From contig JAMKCH010014212.1 of assembly GCA_023653785.1 (NCBI GenBank), positions 1 through 64,000 of the forward strand: DNA of 64,000 bases, in the 5' to 3' direction. The notes beneath the pieces were generated by a model. It saw only the letters and a program-made list of their open reading frames with translations. It did not search any database and was not told the DNA's origin. This stretch comes from Ophioderma brevispina (lineage: Eukaryota; Echinodermata; Ophiuroidea; Amphilepidida; Ophiodermatidae). Of this stretch, positions 36,107 to 47,004 are shown piece by piece (position 1 is the stretch's first letter; each line of letters starts with the position of its first letter). The position numbers and the translations under genes were made by a program.

Positions 36107-36268
36107 TCCCTCCATTCGTGCTGAGAATTGGGTCTGAGGGCTAGCCTCCGAAGCCATTCCTCCTCCACGGAATGATAGTTTACGAGTGTAATATATCCGA
36201 CTTTAAACACACATCTGGGACCGGTTCACCCATTGCTTTTTCGCCCATTATTTTGCACGAATGGAGTG
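36107..36268. repeat. Foldback at the left end of the 2.7 kb element
   Basis: CCCTCCATTCGTGC (36109) and GCACGAATGGAGTG (36254-36267) are inverted and 130 bases apart. The same word pair forms a compact palindrome at the right end (38938-38965). Confidence 0.55.
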
Positions 36269-37649
36269 TTTTTTGAAGAGTTACTATTCACAAGATACTC
36301 ATTACCGATTAAAGCCGAATATGTATTCAAAGGTTGGTAGGAATGGTGTGAATTAGAGCCTTAGAAGCAATACCGGACAAAACATTCTGTGATTTTTGTA
36401 AATGATGAAATTAGGTTCACTATTGATCGCATTTTCAAAAGTCCCCGCATCAGCATTTCGTACTGCAGCTTTCATTGGTATAGGTGCCCGTAGGTGATGT
36501 GTTGTCACAGTTTGCTACAGAGTGGTGTTACATTTATATTTGTACTCGTACATTGACTTCATTACATGTGGACTAATATTAGAGTAGATACGTGCTAGAG
36601 GAAATTACCGGCTCTAAATGTGTAAACGAATACAAAGTGGATCTGAACCCGTTATATTGGAATTATAGCTAAATGCACTGCCAACTTGAGGATGCCTTGT
36701 AATATATTTTATTGTATATGATCATGATTTCGTGTTCAAAATGAAATAAACCTGCATGGGCATGGATATCAAAATTGATTCTGAGGGGGGAGTTATGGAT
36801 TTACCCAGAGAGGATGAGGATCTTGGTTCTTGGTAGGAGTATCCCTAAACAGCTGTTACTCAGCGGTGTAAACTGGGATGTGGTTTCTTGTACTCTGTAT
36901 CCAGAACCCAGATATCCAGTAAATGCCGATGGCGGAATCATAATTCGGGAATATAGCTGATCGACTAATGGTTCTATATGGGGACAAGATTTCCTCGGTA
37001 ATGTGTATTTTTCTCCCTGGATATTGCAATGGCTTAATAGGAACTGGGATAGTGTGAAAGGCTGCGTGGTCTCGTTTTTTCCGATTAGGCCAAAAAATGT
37101 CGGCTTTACGCTCGCTACAGGTTTCAATCGCATTTTACCCCACATTGTTTTTTTAAGGAAAGTTTTTTCAATTATTTAATCGTGGCCGACTTAAAATTGG
37201 AGCGGGAAATAGTTTAAGCACGGATTACCCCTTTAAAAATTTTTACAGGAGGGACATTTTTTTTTTAGTTATGACATAAACTAACGAACACTCTAACCCT
37301 AAAAACCAAAATTTAAAACAAAAATGGGTAAATTGTCAACATGGTGAAAACCCTGTGTGTAGCGCAAGCCCTGATGACTTAAAGGTGGCCACAGAGAGAT
37401 TTTGACGGCACCAATATTGCGTCGTCCATAATATATCATATAGCTTAGATCATCAATGATAAATCTTACTTGGTATTCGCTACAGACATGCATTCAAGAG
37501 AGAAAAAAGAGGATTTGATTATATTTCAATTGTACAAAATAGGCTGGAATTTTCTATTTGCACTATACGAAATTAGAAATTTCACTTTTGTGTACCAAAG
37601 AAAAATTTCTCAGCTTAATCCTTAGATGGGTGATATTTTTGAGCAAAGC

Positions 37650-37925
37650 CTTGCCAAAGCAATGGTGCGCCCGCAGGCGGAGTGCCCATCTCTCTGTCAT
37701 TGGCGTTGGGCCAGCTCCTCATATAATGTTGCTGGGGGGGATTCGCCACTCCTCCACAGCGAGTCTTTTTGCATTCCCAGCATATGGCTGGTACCACATT
37801 ATAACTTCCTGGGTGGAGAGAGAGGCAAGCGCGGTAAAGTGTCTTGCCCCAGTGCACAACCACATTGGCGACAGGCGGGGCTGAAAACCCACAAGCTTAG
37901 CTTAGAGACGAGCGCTGATCCCTGA
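37650..37925 (-). mobile_element. tRNA-derived SINE (read on the minus strand)
   Basis: On the plus strand the stretch 'gctggtaccacattat..cctgggtggagag', then AAAGTGTCTTGCCCCAGTGC, then ACAACCACATTGGC, then GGGGCTGAAAACCCACAAGC is the familiar SINE body whose complement holds a tRNA-like B box (GGGTTCGAGCCCC, decayed here). This 'AAGTGTCTTGCCCAAGGACACAAC' body is widespread in deuterostome genomes. Open frames through it (for example plus 37626-37925) are spurious. Confidence 0.55.
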
Positions 37926-38356
37926 ACAACATGTGCCCTCAAAGCCTTACATCAGGGCAACATAGTTTTGTCGATTTTTTAAGGAACGCCTATGTGAAAT
38001 CTCGTTGCCCTTTAATGGCTCTATAGAAAAGTCCATTAAATTATCATCCGTATTACATAACGACGGTGTATTCAGCTTAAATTCACTTCTGTGGGATGAA
38101 TATGTGACAGGCATTTAAAATAATGCAAAAACTAAGGTTACGAAAAAAAATGGGGCGCTGCTTCCTAGAAATGTCTCTTTTAAAATGAAAAAAAAAAAGA
38201 ATTTTACGTCGCATAAATTTCCTATGAAACAAACTGAAATTCATGCATCATACTACACAAAATGTTACAGTAGAAAAATACTATGATTATGATTGAAGAT
38301 TAGATCAAATAAAAAGGGAACACAAATTATATACATTAAGAAGACAAGAAAACGGC

Positions 38357-38390
38357 CCACCCCCCCCCCCCCCCCCCCGCCCCCCCCCCC
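38357..38390 (+). repeat. Poly-C tract
   Basis: About 33 cytosines with one G; likely unstable in cloning or sequencing. Confidence 0.9.
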
Positions 38391-38975
38391 AAAGATACAA
38401 CAAAGAACCAGCAGTTCTGTTAGATTTTGACCCAAATTAAGAAAAACAATATGAACAAAAAGATTTTAGCCTCCTAAGTATACACGATAAACAAAAGTTG
38501 AAGCATAAATGAAATAAAGAGTAGATCAACCCATGCGATGACTATAAGACAAACAAGTCAATTTCAAAAATTCCAAACACAAAGAATTTATATAGTTGAA
38601 AAAGATTGAAATTACTCCAAGTCATACAAAATAATAAAAAAGTAAATTCATTGTGAGATTCATAAACTGGACACTAGAAAAAAATAAACACAAACACAGA
38701 AACTAAAAGAGACACGCGACCAAAAATTAACTCGTTGTATGGGTATAAAATCGTTATTTTCATGTATGTATCAAAAGCAAATCTATTTAAAATTGTGCTC
38801 ATATTGTAATACCGGCCTTGTATTGTTTTCCTGCATTGTTTTGCGCGAATGGTGCGAATGTATCCAATAACACGCATTGTAAAAACTCCGCGAAAAGCAT
38901 GCTGTTCTGAGTTACGAATGGCGTGTATTGTTACTTTCGCTCCATTCGTGCCAAATAATGGAGCGAAAAAAAAAA

Positions 38976-39545
38976 CAATAGGGTGACGCCACAGATGTGT
39001 GTTAATATTTTTTATATCTTGCTCCAGTGCATGCACCAAGGGCAACTACTACTTTGTTATACGCTTCCGTGGTTGCAGTTCTCCACTGAGATTGATGGTG
39101 GGTTGGTGCTACAGATCTACCTGAGTTGTGATATACACAACTTTCAAGAATGGTAAGCATACTGGGTACCCTGGAGTAGAAAGGCAAATAGTCATGTTGT
39201 TATTTTGGATCACAGACAGGAAGTCCATCCAATACGGAAGCTTAGTTTGTCCGGACACCTTTTGCCGGATACCCTTTCTCTGTCTCCCGAGTGATTCCTT
39301 CAAACTGTGGGGGATGTGTCCCATCAAATCCAACCTTGTGGCACTTTCTGTAACTGTTTCCACAGGTAAGGAATGAAGACCTTGTCTGCATACTTCAATG
39401 AATGTGCTAATTGAGGATGGTGGAGAGTGCACAATGAGAGCACCCTTGGATAATGCGTCATAGGCGGATGTTTGATCAGGCGCTGCTCGGGCCTGCTCCA
39501 TACATTTCAGTAGATCAGTTTCTCTCTCATAGGTGGAACCAGACC
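38976..39545 (-). pseudogene. PIN-family protein, type 2: N-terminal half of the nuclease domain
   Basis: Minus-strand reading, with frame changes: KYADKVFIPYL near 39370-39400, then TRLDLMGHIPHSLKESLGRQ and RKGIRQKV (39240-39330), matching the family's 'DIVWD.Y...SLK..TR.KRGKG.R..V'. LPYWMDFLSV then matches 'P.NW..FLRVD.NK', and the reading ends with 'LVHALEQDIKNI' near 38985-39020, matching the 'EADTRLLLHA' helix. At least three frameshifts are present. It stops at the 2.7 kb element on one side and at a LINE fragment (39555) on the other. Together with 35640-36100 it represents one gene. Confidence 0.55.
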
Positions 39546-39554
39546 CGGCCGATT

Positions 39555-39785
39555 TAAGGTTTCATTGCAGAAGTGGGGCAACATGGAAGCAGATCAGGAC
39601 CCAACCTGTGATAGGAACTGCCACCACAGCCAATGGAAACGTCTATTGGTCTGCCCAATGAGGAGCAAACAATGCACAGACGCGGACCTTGCAGAATTCA
39701 GTTAAGCAGCCAGACATCGTACACACCTCTGCTGCTCATACTTTGAGAACCACTGTGTTTTGGAACACGATAAGAAGAAGTAGAT
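39555..39785 (+). mobile_element. LINE 3' end, copy a (RT C-terminal zinc knuckle region)
   Basis: With frame slips the plus strand encodes KWGNMEADQDPTCD and LLVCPMRSKQCTDADL, the conserved 'KWG....P.C.CG..QT..HLL.CP' end of CR1/Jockey-type pol proteins. It then reads FENHCVLEHDKKK and finishes with CACGATAAGAAGAAG. The same 3' terminus occurs at 41414 and 47010 on the opposite strand, so it marks the true end of this LINE family. The 5' part is missing. Confidence 0.55.
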
Positions 39786-40795
39786 CAGACTTCGTATTTG
39801 GTAAATGGGAACTGGAGCTTACCAATGTCTGAGAGGGAAGGGGAAGAAGGGGAAATGACTGTATTACATGAGCAAAGAATTCCTTCAGGTAACAAGTATG
39901 TGAATCCGGTTTTACAAGGGGCATATCGTGAATCCACAGGGTCGTTCCTACTTAAAGTGCGTGTTCCGATCGTCTTTGGGCTTTGGGACCCCCCTGCTTT
40001 AACCGAAAGTAAGTATCGATTTTGATATCAGATGATGAAAGGCCGTATTTTACTCCAATCACCTTTATTCTTAAGCGCAGGGGTGACGTCCGCCATCCCA
40101 GTCACATCAAGGGCTCTGGACTGTTTCCCCGTTCTTTCTTAGATTGACACGAACACGCTTCATTTCGCTGACTGATGTACAATAATTCCAAAACAGACGA
40201 ACGAGCAGGCGGACGCTGTTTTCGCACTTCGAGGTCAAAAAGTCCATACTAATTAAAATCATTACAACTGTTGCACCACTCCTACTGTTGTTAATACGTC
40301 TCCACACTCGTTCATAGCAACTACGAACATGCTATAGCCCTGCTATTTTGGAAGCCATTTCGAAAATCTTGCAAAAAACACCGTGTCGATCTTGCGACGA
40401 CTTACACTTTCTTGCATAAAACCAAATGCCGGACGATGTTCTTGGATTGTATGTAAATGGATCATTTTATAAGCGAGGGGTCGTCTCTGCCGATGTCAAC
40501 GAGAAAGTGCATTTTTCCGTGCTGTAAAATTTTAGGTGTAATGGGCTGGGGCGGTAAACATCTAAGCGTCACCAGTAAGTCGCTGATTCAAGATGGACGT
40601 CCGCCTCTAGCCTGTTATTACTCGAACTCTGTGGTGCCCCATTGGATTAACTGCAAGTGGTGAGATAATTATTGTGGAAAACCGGTAAACCATGGCTCAA
40701 CGAAGAAGTTCGTGTGATCGAATTGCTCTCGTGGGTGTGTGTTTGCCCTGACCGCCTATCCATGAGTATCATACCGAATCTGTTTCTCAGGGACG
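39786..40795. other. Stretch without a recognisable gene
   Basis: Short open frames on both strands lack known motifs. 'AAGATGGACGTCC' at 40591 resembles the ATGGCGNCC repeat words. Confidence 0.4.
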
Positions 40796-40866
40796 GTCTG
40801 TAGAGTCAGTAGTAGAGCACTCGCCAAGAAAAGCGAAAGGTTCGGGTTTCGAGTCCCCGTACAGGC
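40796..40866 (+). other. tRNA-like sequence, probably a tRNA-derived SINE head or tRNA relic
   Basis: GTCTGTA (40796-40802) and TACAGGC (40860-40866) form a 7-bp acceptor stem with one G-T pair. AGTAGTAGAGC resembles an A box and GGTTTCGAGTCCCC is a B box with one extra T. The anticodon loop (CAAGAAA) lacks the U at position 33 and the D stem is weak, so a functional tRNA is unlikely. Confidence 0.4.
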
Positions 40867-41409
40867 GAATACGTCCGAGATTTTCTCAGATGAGAGTGTG
40901 CGCCTGTGCATGCTATAATTGTTTTATAGTGCGCGATCGGGTTTCTTTTTCAGCTTTATTGCATAAGTTTACGTAAGAATATAAGAAAAACTATGGAGTA
41001 GCATCAATCATAACTATCGTGACTAGTTGGTTTGCAGTGTATAAGCGTAGCCTCATATAGCTTGTTAGTTCAATAATTAAATCGGACTATCCACCCTTTG
41101 AATGTCAAAGAAATTGAATTCATGCAATTTCACATGCCTAGGATGCAGAGCATACTGGAAAATGTAAATGAGAATGGAACAGGAAATGTTAAATTTGTAA
41201 GAAGAATGATTGGATGTGATTCTCTTGCTCTCCTTAAAAATTATATAACTTATCTATAACCGCTGTTATTTTCGCCTTTAAGTGTTTCGACAGAACCAAT
41301 ATCTGGCTTATGGACTGCCAACATGAGCGTAGCAAAGCGCGATTAAATGACACAGTAATCGCAGCGGGATCGATGCAAACTTGCTTAACTCGATATCTGT
41401 TTTTCTTAT
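40867..41409. other. Stretch without a gene
   Basis: The first ~150 bases could be the body of a SINE headed by the tRNA-like sequence. Nothing else is visible. Confidence 0.35.
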
Positions 41410-42070
41410 CTGTTTTTGGACATCTTCTTCTTATCGTGTACTAACACTGTGGTTCTCAAATATGATCCGCCAGAGATGGTACAACGCCTGGCTGCTTCAC
41501 GGAATGCCGCCACAGGTCCTTGTTTGTGCATTGTGCATCCAGCCGTGGGCAGACCAAGAGGTGTTCCATGGTGTGGTGCTGTTCCACACCACAGGTAGAT
41601 TCCTGGTCTGCTTCCAGATAGCCCCACTTCTGCAAGGGGAAACCTTTAGATCGGCCAGTTCTGGTTCTCAAATCTGATTGAGGCATCGCCATAGCCCATG
41701 AGGGAGTCAGCTCCAGGTGGGAGATTTGCTCACCAGGTTCAATACCGATGATGTTTACTTGGTGATGGCAAGTCTTCTTTCCACAAGGCGACCTCTCTGT
41801 ACCTCCTTAGAGACTGTTCAAGAGGGTGGACTTTGCTTAGAAACTCTCTCTAGATTAAGGCGGTTGGTTTTGGCAGCAGGTATCTGTCCCGACATAGGGT
41901 GCTTCACCATTGGAGACTTGGCAGCACGCTCTTGATTGCTCGCTACGCTACGACGATGTTCTGGTGGAGGCCAATTCATGATAGGATGTACAAGTTTTGC
42001 GTTGGTGTTGTGACGGAGGCATCCTGTGATAAGCCGGCAGGGAGGCATGTCCTCTATCTGTTTTTTGGAC
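41410..42070 (-). mobile_element. LINE 3' end, copy b (pol C-terminal region)
   Basis: From 42048 the minus strand reads CRLITGCLRH, then 'NLY...PPEHRRSVASNQERAA', the 'TGCLR.TPT..L....GI.P...RR' segment that follows the RT thumb in CR1/Jockey-type elements. A 150-base stretch reads through 'RLNLE'. From 41692 SDLRTRTGRSKGF, KWGYLEADQESTCG, TMEHLLVCPRLDAQCT and KDLW give the typical Cys-His end. It finishes at 41414 with the complement of TCTTCTTCTTATCGTG. Two or three frameshifts are needed. The RT catalytic core is missing. Confidence 0.62.
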
Positions 42071-43299
42071 CATTAAAAGCGGACGATACGGATAGAAAAT
42101 GACACTTGCAGGTTTACTTAAGATGCGATTTCATGGTGAAAAGAGTTATGGCAAGTCAAATGACAAAGATATACGAAAATGTAAAATGTCATTACATAAT
42201 GATTGAATTTTGATTTGAGTACATTCTTGAGGGGAGGGGGGGAGCATGGGGAAAGGAGGGTGGGGAAGGTACAAAAACAACACAACAGGGAGGGAAGGGT
42301 GGGGGGTACAAAACAACACATTAATGTGATCATGTACAGGCTAAAGGTAATTCTTTTAAATTAACACCTCTTTTTAACACTACCCACAGTAGTAAACTGT
42401 GGACTGTATTTTTGTGAAATTTCTATACAACTTGTCAACAAGGTTTTTTCCTGAATCGAAATTGTATGAGGATTCCAAAGATCCATGGGTGTCATTTTTT
42501 AAATGTGTTCGTGGATGAATTCTGGGGGGCCAAAGTTTACATGGTTTCTACAGGGGGGTGCAATATAAAAGGGGTCAAAATTTTAAAAACAAAAAAACAC
42601 GCGTTTTTAACCTAATTTTAAAAAAAAAAAATGTATAATTTGCCCTACCTGAGAGTTTTAGTACAGAGTTACAGGTAAAACGGGTTCCAGGTCACACTGG
42701 GTAAAATTTTCAGATCCATCGGTTTGTTCTAAAAATGGTGCCAAATTGTCTGTCTACTGTACAGAAGCCGAAGATAAAAGGTTCGCATTGTCCACTAGGA
42801 CGTTTTGATGATAATTAAGAGGGGCAAATATGGCCGTGGTCCACAGGGCTATTGGAGACCATTATTCATATCTCTAAAAGTCTCGCTTGAAGTGAAACCA
42901 AGAATCTATATACATTTTCCTATTATATACAATTGAACGATTTACAAACCAGTTTCACAACAATCCGGACCATTCTATAAATATGACCTGAAACTTGCTT
43001 GAGCCTATTGTCTAAAACAATAGGTCGTAAATATGGCAACCTATCCTTTTTAGAAACCTTGATGAGCCCCTCCGAACAGCAACTGGTATAAATTTTAAAA
43101 CAGAATTTAAGGTAAAGTACTTTTATTGTTTACCCCTGGTACAAAATTTGCCCCCTATAAAACCACAAGAACACATTTTAAAAAACGACACACATGATGT
43201 CAGATTCTTCCTGAAATTCTGTATTGGAAAAACAATTGGTTGTCAAAATTGTATATGAAAAAAAAAACCAAAACATCCATTACAATTTCCCCATGTACT
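42071..43299. other. Stretch without a recognisable gene
   Basis: It includes a G-rich pair of tandem ~45-bp units (42256-42322, GGAGGGTGGGG..GGTACAAAA). The segment from ~42900 gradually resembles the ~350-bp repeat that follows. No gene is seen. Confidence 0.4.
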
Positions 43300-44050
43300 A
43301 CAGTCCCCCTTTGAGATTTTCTATAATAAGGGACGTATGATTTGGATGGCCCTTTTGGGGTGTCATTTGTAGAGTAGACATCCATGTATCAGAAAAGTAT
43401 GGTCGCATTTTTTTCTGAAAAGCGGTTGGGCGCCATCTTGGATTGTCAAACAGGGCCACCATTTTCCAAAAGGATTTTCCTATATAACTTGGGGTTCTGA
43501 GCAACATTGGGAGTCAAATTGGTGGACAAACATTATGGTTTTGACCTACCTGGGAGTTCGAAACATATATAATTAACCTAGTCTAACAAAGTGTGCTTTG
43601 CAACCCCCCTCACCCGTGGTGGGTGGGGGGGGGGGTAGGCGATCGTTTAAGCAGCTGCCTTACCCCAGTCCCCTTGAATTCAGTTATAATCAGGACGGTC
43701 ATTGGATGCTGTTTTGTGTCATTGGATAGAGTAGACATCAAGGTATCAGAAAAGTATTGGTCGCATTTTTCCCTGGAAAAGCGTTTGGCGCATCTGGATT
43801 TCCAAAGGATTTTGCTCTGGGTTCTGAGCAACATGGAAGTCAAAGTTTGTGGCCAACATATGTTTTCAATAAGGGAGTTCACAAAAATGATAATTATATA
43901 GTCTGCCCAATCTGTGCTTTGGAATATCCATCACCCAGGGGGGGTGTAGGGCAATTATTTTTACATGCCCCTTACCCCAGTCCCCACTTTGAGATTTTTA
44001 AACAGGCGTCGCATGATTGTGTTTGTATGGTTTACCCAGGTATAGCTTTT
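43300..44050 (+). repeat. ~350-bp tandem repeat, forward units
   Basis: The word CAGTCCCC followed by TTGAGATTTT starts units at 43299, 43667 and 43978. Each unit then has 'gtcatt.g.tagagtagacat', 'tatcagaaaagta', 'ggtcgcattttt', 'GCCATCTTGGATT', 'ggttctgagcaacat', 'gggagttc' and 'cacccgtggtggg'. Unit 2 has an internal deletion and unit 3 is partial. The same unit appears inverted at 46430-47003 and 48099-48765. Confidence 0.75.
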
Positions 44051-44939
44051 AGTCTCCTCTATCCATAACTGTCAACTACCAACATTCCACTTGTGACTTC
44101 TCCATGACGTCATAAGTGTGCTATAAAATTGCAGCACTTGGGAAACATTTTGGTCATAGCCAAAATGCTAGAAACATGTGGTGATTTTTGCCAGTTTTAC
44201 AGCTAAAATGTTTATGAAAACAAATATGTTTTCCTAAACAATGAGTTAGAATTCTATATCATCATCATAAAAACCAATATTTTCATGCCACCCCGGGAAA
44301 GGAGATGGGTCCTTATTTTTACTTAGGATTCTTACAATGTCCATAACAAACACGTATTGCCAAGAAGATGCCCTTACCATATTTTAAAACGTGGTGCTTT
44401 TATTGCCCTCATAGAGGTTGATATGCTCTTCATAAACTATTAAAATTTCTCCCATCTGGGTGAAACAGGACCAGTCAGTGTCCTGAAGAACGTTGTTACT
44501 GGGATCTTTTTCAACTCTTTCTAGGGTATAGGGCATAAGTCATCATCAATGTGTCGGCCTCATGTGTGCTCACAACTGTGGTAGCTTGGTATTCCATGGA
44601 GTTTATTTGGGCATCTCAACATGCAGTATGTACCAGTGACTACTGGTTTCTTTCTCAGCTTGATTAGTTTGTCAGCCAGGTACAGAGTAAGGCCATCCTT
44701 TTGTCTTCTTGCACGTCTTAAACTTGCCTGAATATATTAGTACAAAGACAGGGATAGTCATAGGTACAAGTTCAACCCGCAGAAGTGTGCAGCTTCAACC
44801 CTTGATAAATTGCATCAAGAGATGGCTTCAGAATTGCCTGACTTCCATGCGATAATTTGGACAGACATCACCGGTGCCCCTCAAAGCTCTCCCCCAAAGC
44901 TCTCCCCCAAATCATCCGTGAGCCCCACAACCTGACGGA
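44051..44939. other. Stretch without a recognisable gene
   Basis: A doubled CAAAGCTCTCCCC occurs at 44884-44910. The last ~80 bases may encode degraded RT sequence of the following LINE. Confidence 0.35.
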
Positions 44940-45870
44940 CCTGCGCCGACGGTCTTCTTCACTCGGATGGAGGCTGGGGTAGAGGGTGCACTTGCTGCAG
45001 GTATGGCCCTACTTGCGGCGTATCTCGAGACCTGGAGGCTTGGGCTAATGGGGCCGGGAACCACCTCTGCTTGCCTTCCATCTTGGCACCGTGGTGGGGG
45101 TGGGTGGGGGATCTCATCGCCAGGCTTCGATCAACCACCTCGGTGGAGCGCGCTCTGCCATTGTGGGCTGCACCGCTTGGTCTGGGAGTGAGGCTGTCGG
45201 CAGCTTACTGTCGTTGAACACCCTCGGGTCAGTATTGCAAAGTATCTTCGAGGGCTAACCCTGTTGCCGCCTTGCTGGATCATGGGGTGCTAGCCCAACC
45301 TCCCTGCGCACCGCCCCGCAGCTCCCGCCCTGGCTCTGGTCTATACAAGCGCTGCTGAATATGCCGCCCCACATGGTGCAATAGCTCTCGCGCAGACCAT
45401 GCTCGGCGAGACGAGACCATGGGAACCATTGCTGACTGCCTTCGTCCCACCTCCATCTGGGTTTCCTGTCAGTGTTTCGGGCAATTGCGCCTGCAGTGTT
45501 TATTGGGGGGGGGGTGGCATCGCACCATAGGCTGGTGAATAAGGCTCTGTTGGACAGAAGGCACCTGCTGCATGATGCTGTCGGGGAGTCACACCGGCTC
45601 GTCGACGGGGACTGGTCTCTCGTCGACCTTTCTGTGACGCACTGCTGGACTTCTCCGTCTCCCCTTTTCGACGCTTGCAGACATGGAGCACTGCCTGCTG
45701 GATGCTCGGGCCCGGACCGTGCGCTGTCACGCCTGTGGCGGGGCTCCCGCCTGTTGGGGTCTTCCACGCAGGGGGTGGGTCACCTTGGGTCAGATTCGCG
45801 CAGGGGTCGTTCGTTTTCGGCAGCGGTGTGCGCCAAGGGGCTGCGGCTGTCTTTGTACAGTGTGAATCAA
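44940..45870 (+). mobile_element. GC-rich LINE fragment (RT thumb to C terminus)
   Basis: With frame changes the plus strand encodes, in order: MEAGVEGALAAGMALLAAYL then ETWRLGL (the helix after the YADD box, ~44966-45050); ALALVYTSAAEYAAP (~45327-45371), the 'ALVYS.AEYA.P.W' segment; ETMGTIADCLRPTS (~45415-45455); IAPAVFIGGGVASHHRLVNK and ALLDRRHLLHDAVGE (45484-45600); and LPRRGWVTLGQIRAGVVRFR (~45755-45825). These match CR1/Jockey-type pol proteins. The stretch is far richer in G+C than its surroundings, so it may be a recent or foreign family. The minus-strand 170-codon frame here is its antisense shadow. Confidence 0.6.
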
Positions 45871-46345
45871 ATTAATTAAAAATGGCACCATTTAATATTA
45901 CTTTTATCATTAAGAACATTAAACCCTCCTCCTTTAAACGACTGGTTCGGTTGCATGAACTTTTCAAAATGGGAGGTTTGTGCGAACCTTCCAATTATTT
46001 CTTTATCTGGAGGATAGAGATGATGTGACATCAATGTTTACAACACAGTTCGCACTTGGTCCTACTGACATTTAGGGCGAAGGAGATTGCCCAACATCTA
46101 CAGTATCCAATAAGCCTTATCCTACACCTCTTACTGCTACTTATTGATGCGAATTTTAAAAGCACAAGCCTGCAGGTGTGGCACTCATTCTCTCGGGCAT
46201 TTGACGTCACAGTCACCTCGTCTATAGAATCAAGCTTATTTTGGAGTAAACATAAGTGTTTTTTATTAAAATTTTTAGCCAAAACCCCGGTGAAAATCAT
46301 GACCCTTATTATAAAAATCCAAAATGGGAACGGGGCAGACCACTC
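45871..46345. other. Stretch without a recognisable gene
   Basis: Plain AT-rich sequence; no supported feature. Confidence 0.35.
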
Positions 46346-46395
46346 CCTCCCCCACCACCACCACCACCACACCACGCACCACCACCACCACCATG
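46346..46395 (+). repeat. CCA microsatellite
   Basis: Imperfect (CCA)n that gives a His-rich open frame on the plus strand and a Trp-rich one on the minus strand; neither is a gene. Confidence 0.85.
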
Positions 46396-46429
46396 GTGAG
46401 GGATTTTGAAAATGACAGCTTGGTTAGAC

Positions 46430-47003
46430 GAGGTTAATTATCATATTTTTGAACTCCCTGTATTAAAACATAGGTGTGGGCCCCAAATTGACTTCCCACT
46501 GTTTCGCTCAGAACCAAGTTATAAAGGCAAAATCCGTTTGGGAAATGGCCGGCTATTTTGAAATCCAAGATTGCGGCAAAACGCTTTTCAGAAAAAAAAA
46601 AATGCGACCAATACTTTTCTGATACCTGGATGGTTGTTTATATCAGGTGGCGCGCCAGACCTCTTTTTCTGGGGGGGAAGGAAAAACGGGGGGGGCGGGC
46701 CAACAAACAAAGTGAAATCTTGGGGGGGGGGGGCAAAAGTGAAATTCGGGGGGGGGGCAAATATGGAAAATTTGGGAAATTTTAAACCAATTTTGGCCCA
46801 AAAATCGCCGATTTGTTTTGCCCGAAAATCGCCAAATTTTGCCCAAAAGTCGTTAATTTCGTCGCCAGGGGGCAGAAAAAAATTTGGGGGGGGTTAATGC
46901 CCCCCTCCCCCCCCCGTGGCGCCGCCACTGTTATTATATCTAATGACACCAAAAAAAGCCTCGAAATGATGACGACCCCTATTATAGAAAATCTCAAAGG
47001 GTG
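46430..47003 (-). repeat. ~350-bp tandem repeat unit, reverse, interrupted by a MITE
   Basis: The complement of the 43.3 kb unit runs from 'taattatcatatttttgaactccctg' to 'atacctggatg' (46436-46632) and resumes at 'tctaatgacaccaaaaa' (46939) to 'aatctcaaagg'. The gap between is the MITE at 46644-46930. Confidence 0.65.
46644..46930. mobile_element. 287-bp hAT-like MITE
   Basis: The ends CAGGTGGCGCGCCAGACC and the complement of CGTGGCGCCGCCACTG pair. CAGTGGCGGCGCCA-type ends are typical of hAT-family MITEs. The flanks GTTTATAT and TTATTATAT resemble an 8-9 bp target duplication. The interior has several poly-G runs and repeated 'AAAATCGCC.ATTTTGCCC' words. It splits one unit of the ~350-bp repeat, which fixes its borders well. 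Confidence 0.65.
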
Positions 47004-47004
47004 A

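Larger units (their letters stand above)
36236..38975. mobile_element. 2.7 kb transposable element with ~30-bp terminal inverted repeats
   Basis: The left end TTTTTCGCCCATTATTTTGC..ACGAATGGAGTG and the complement of the right end TTTTTCGCTCCATTATTTGG..CACGAATGGAGCG match at about 27 of 31 positions. It lies exactly between the two halves of the type 2 PIN gene: the reading '..HALEQDIKNI' ends at ~38980 and 'VGNVDTDVVV' resumes at ~36095. The true left border could be 36107 if the adjacent foldback belongs to it. No transposase is recognised. It carries a SINE (37650-37925) and a poly-C run (38357-38390). Confidence 0.65.

Noticed and set aside
37558..37925. Plus-strand open frames of ~100 codons inside the 2.7 kb element
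   Set aside because: They are translations of a SINE body and not a transposase.
40796..40866. Functional tRNA gene
   Set aside because: The acceptor stem is good, but the D stem and anticodon loop are not; a SINE head or tRNA relic is more likely.
45255..45767. 170-codon minus-strand open frame, one of the longest in the window
   Set aside because: It lies antisense to the LINE RT C-terminal half, whose plus-strand motifs are clear. The long frame reflects high GC content.
46031..46409. His-rich (plus) and Trp-rich (minus) open frames
   Set aside because: Both run into the CCA microsatellite and have no conserved motif.
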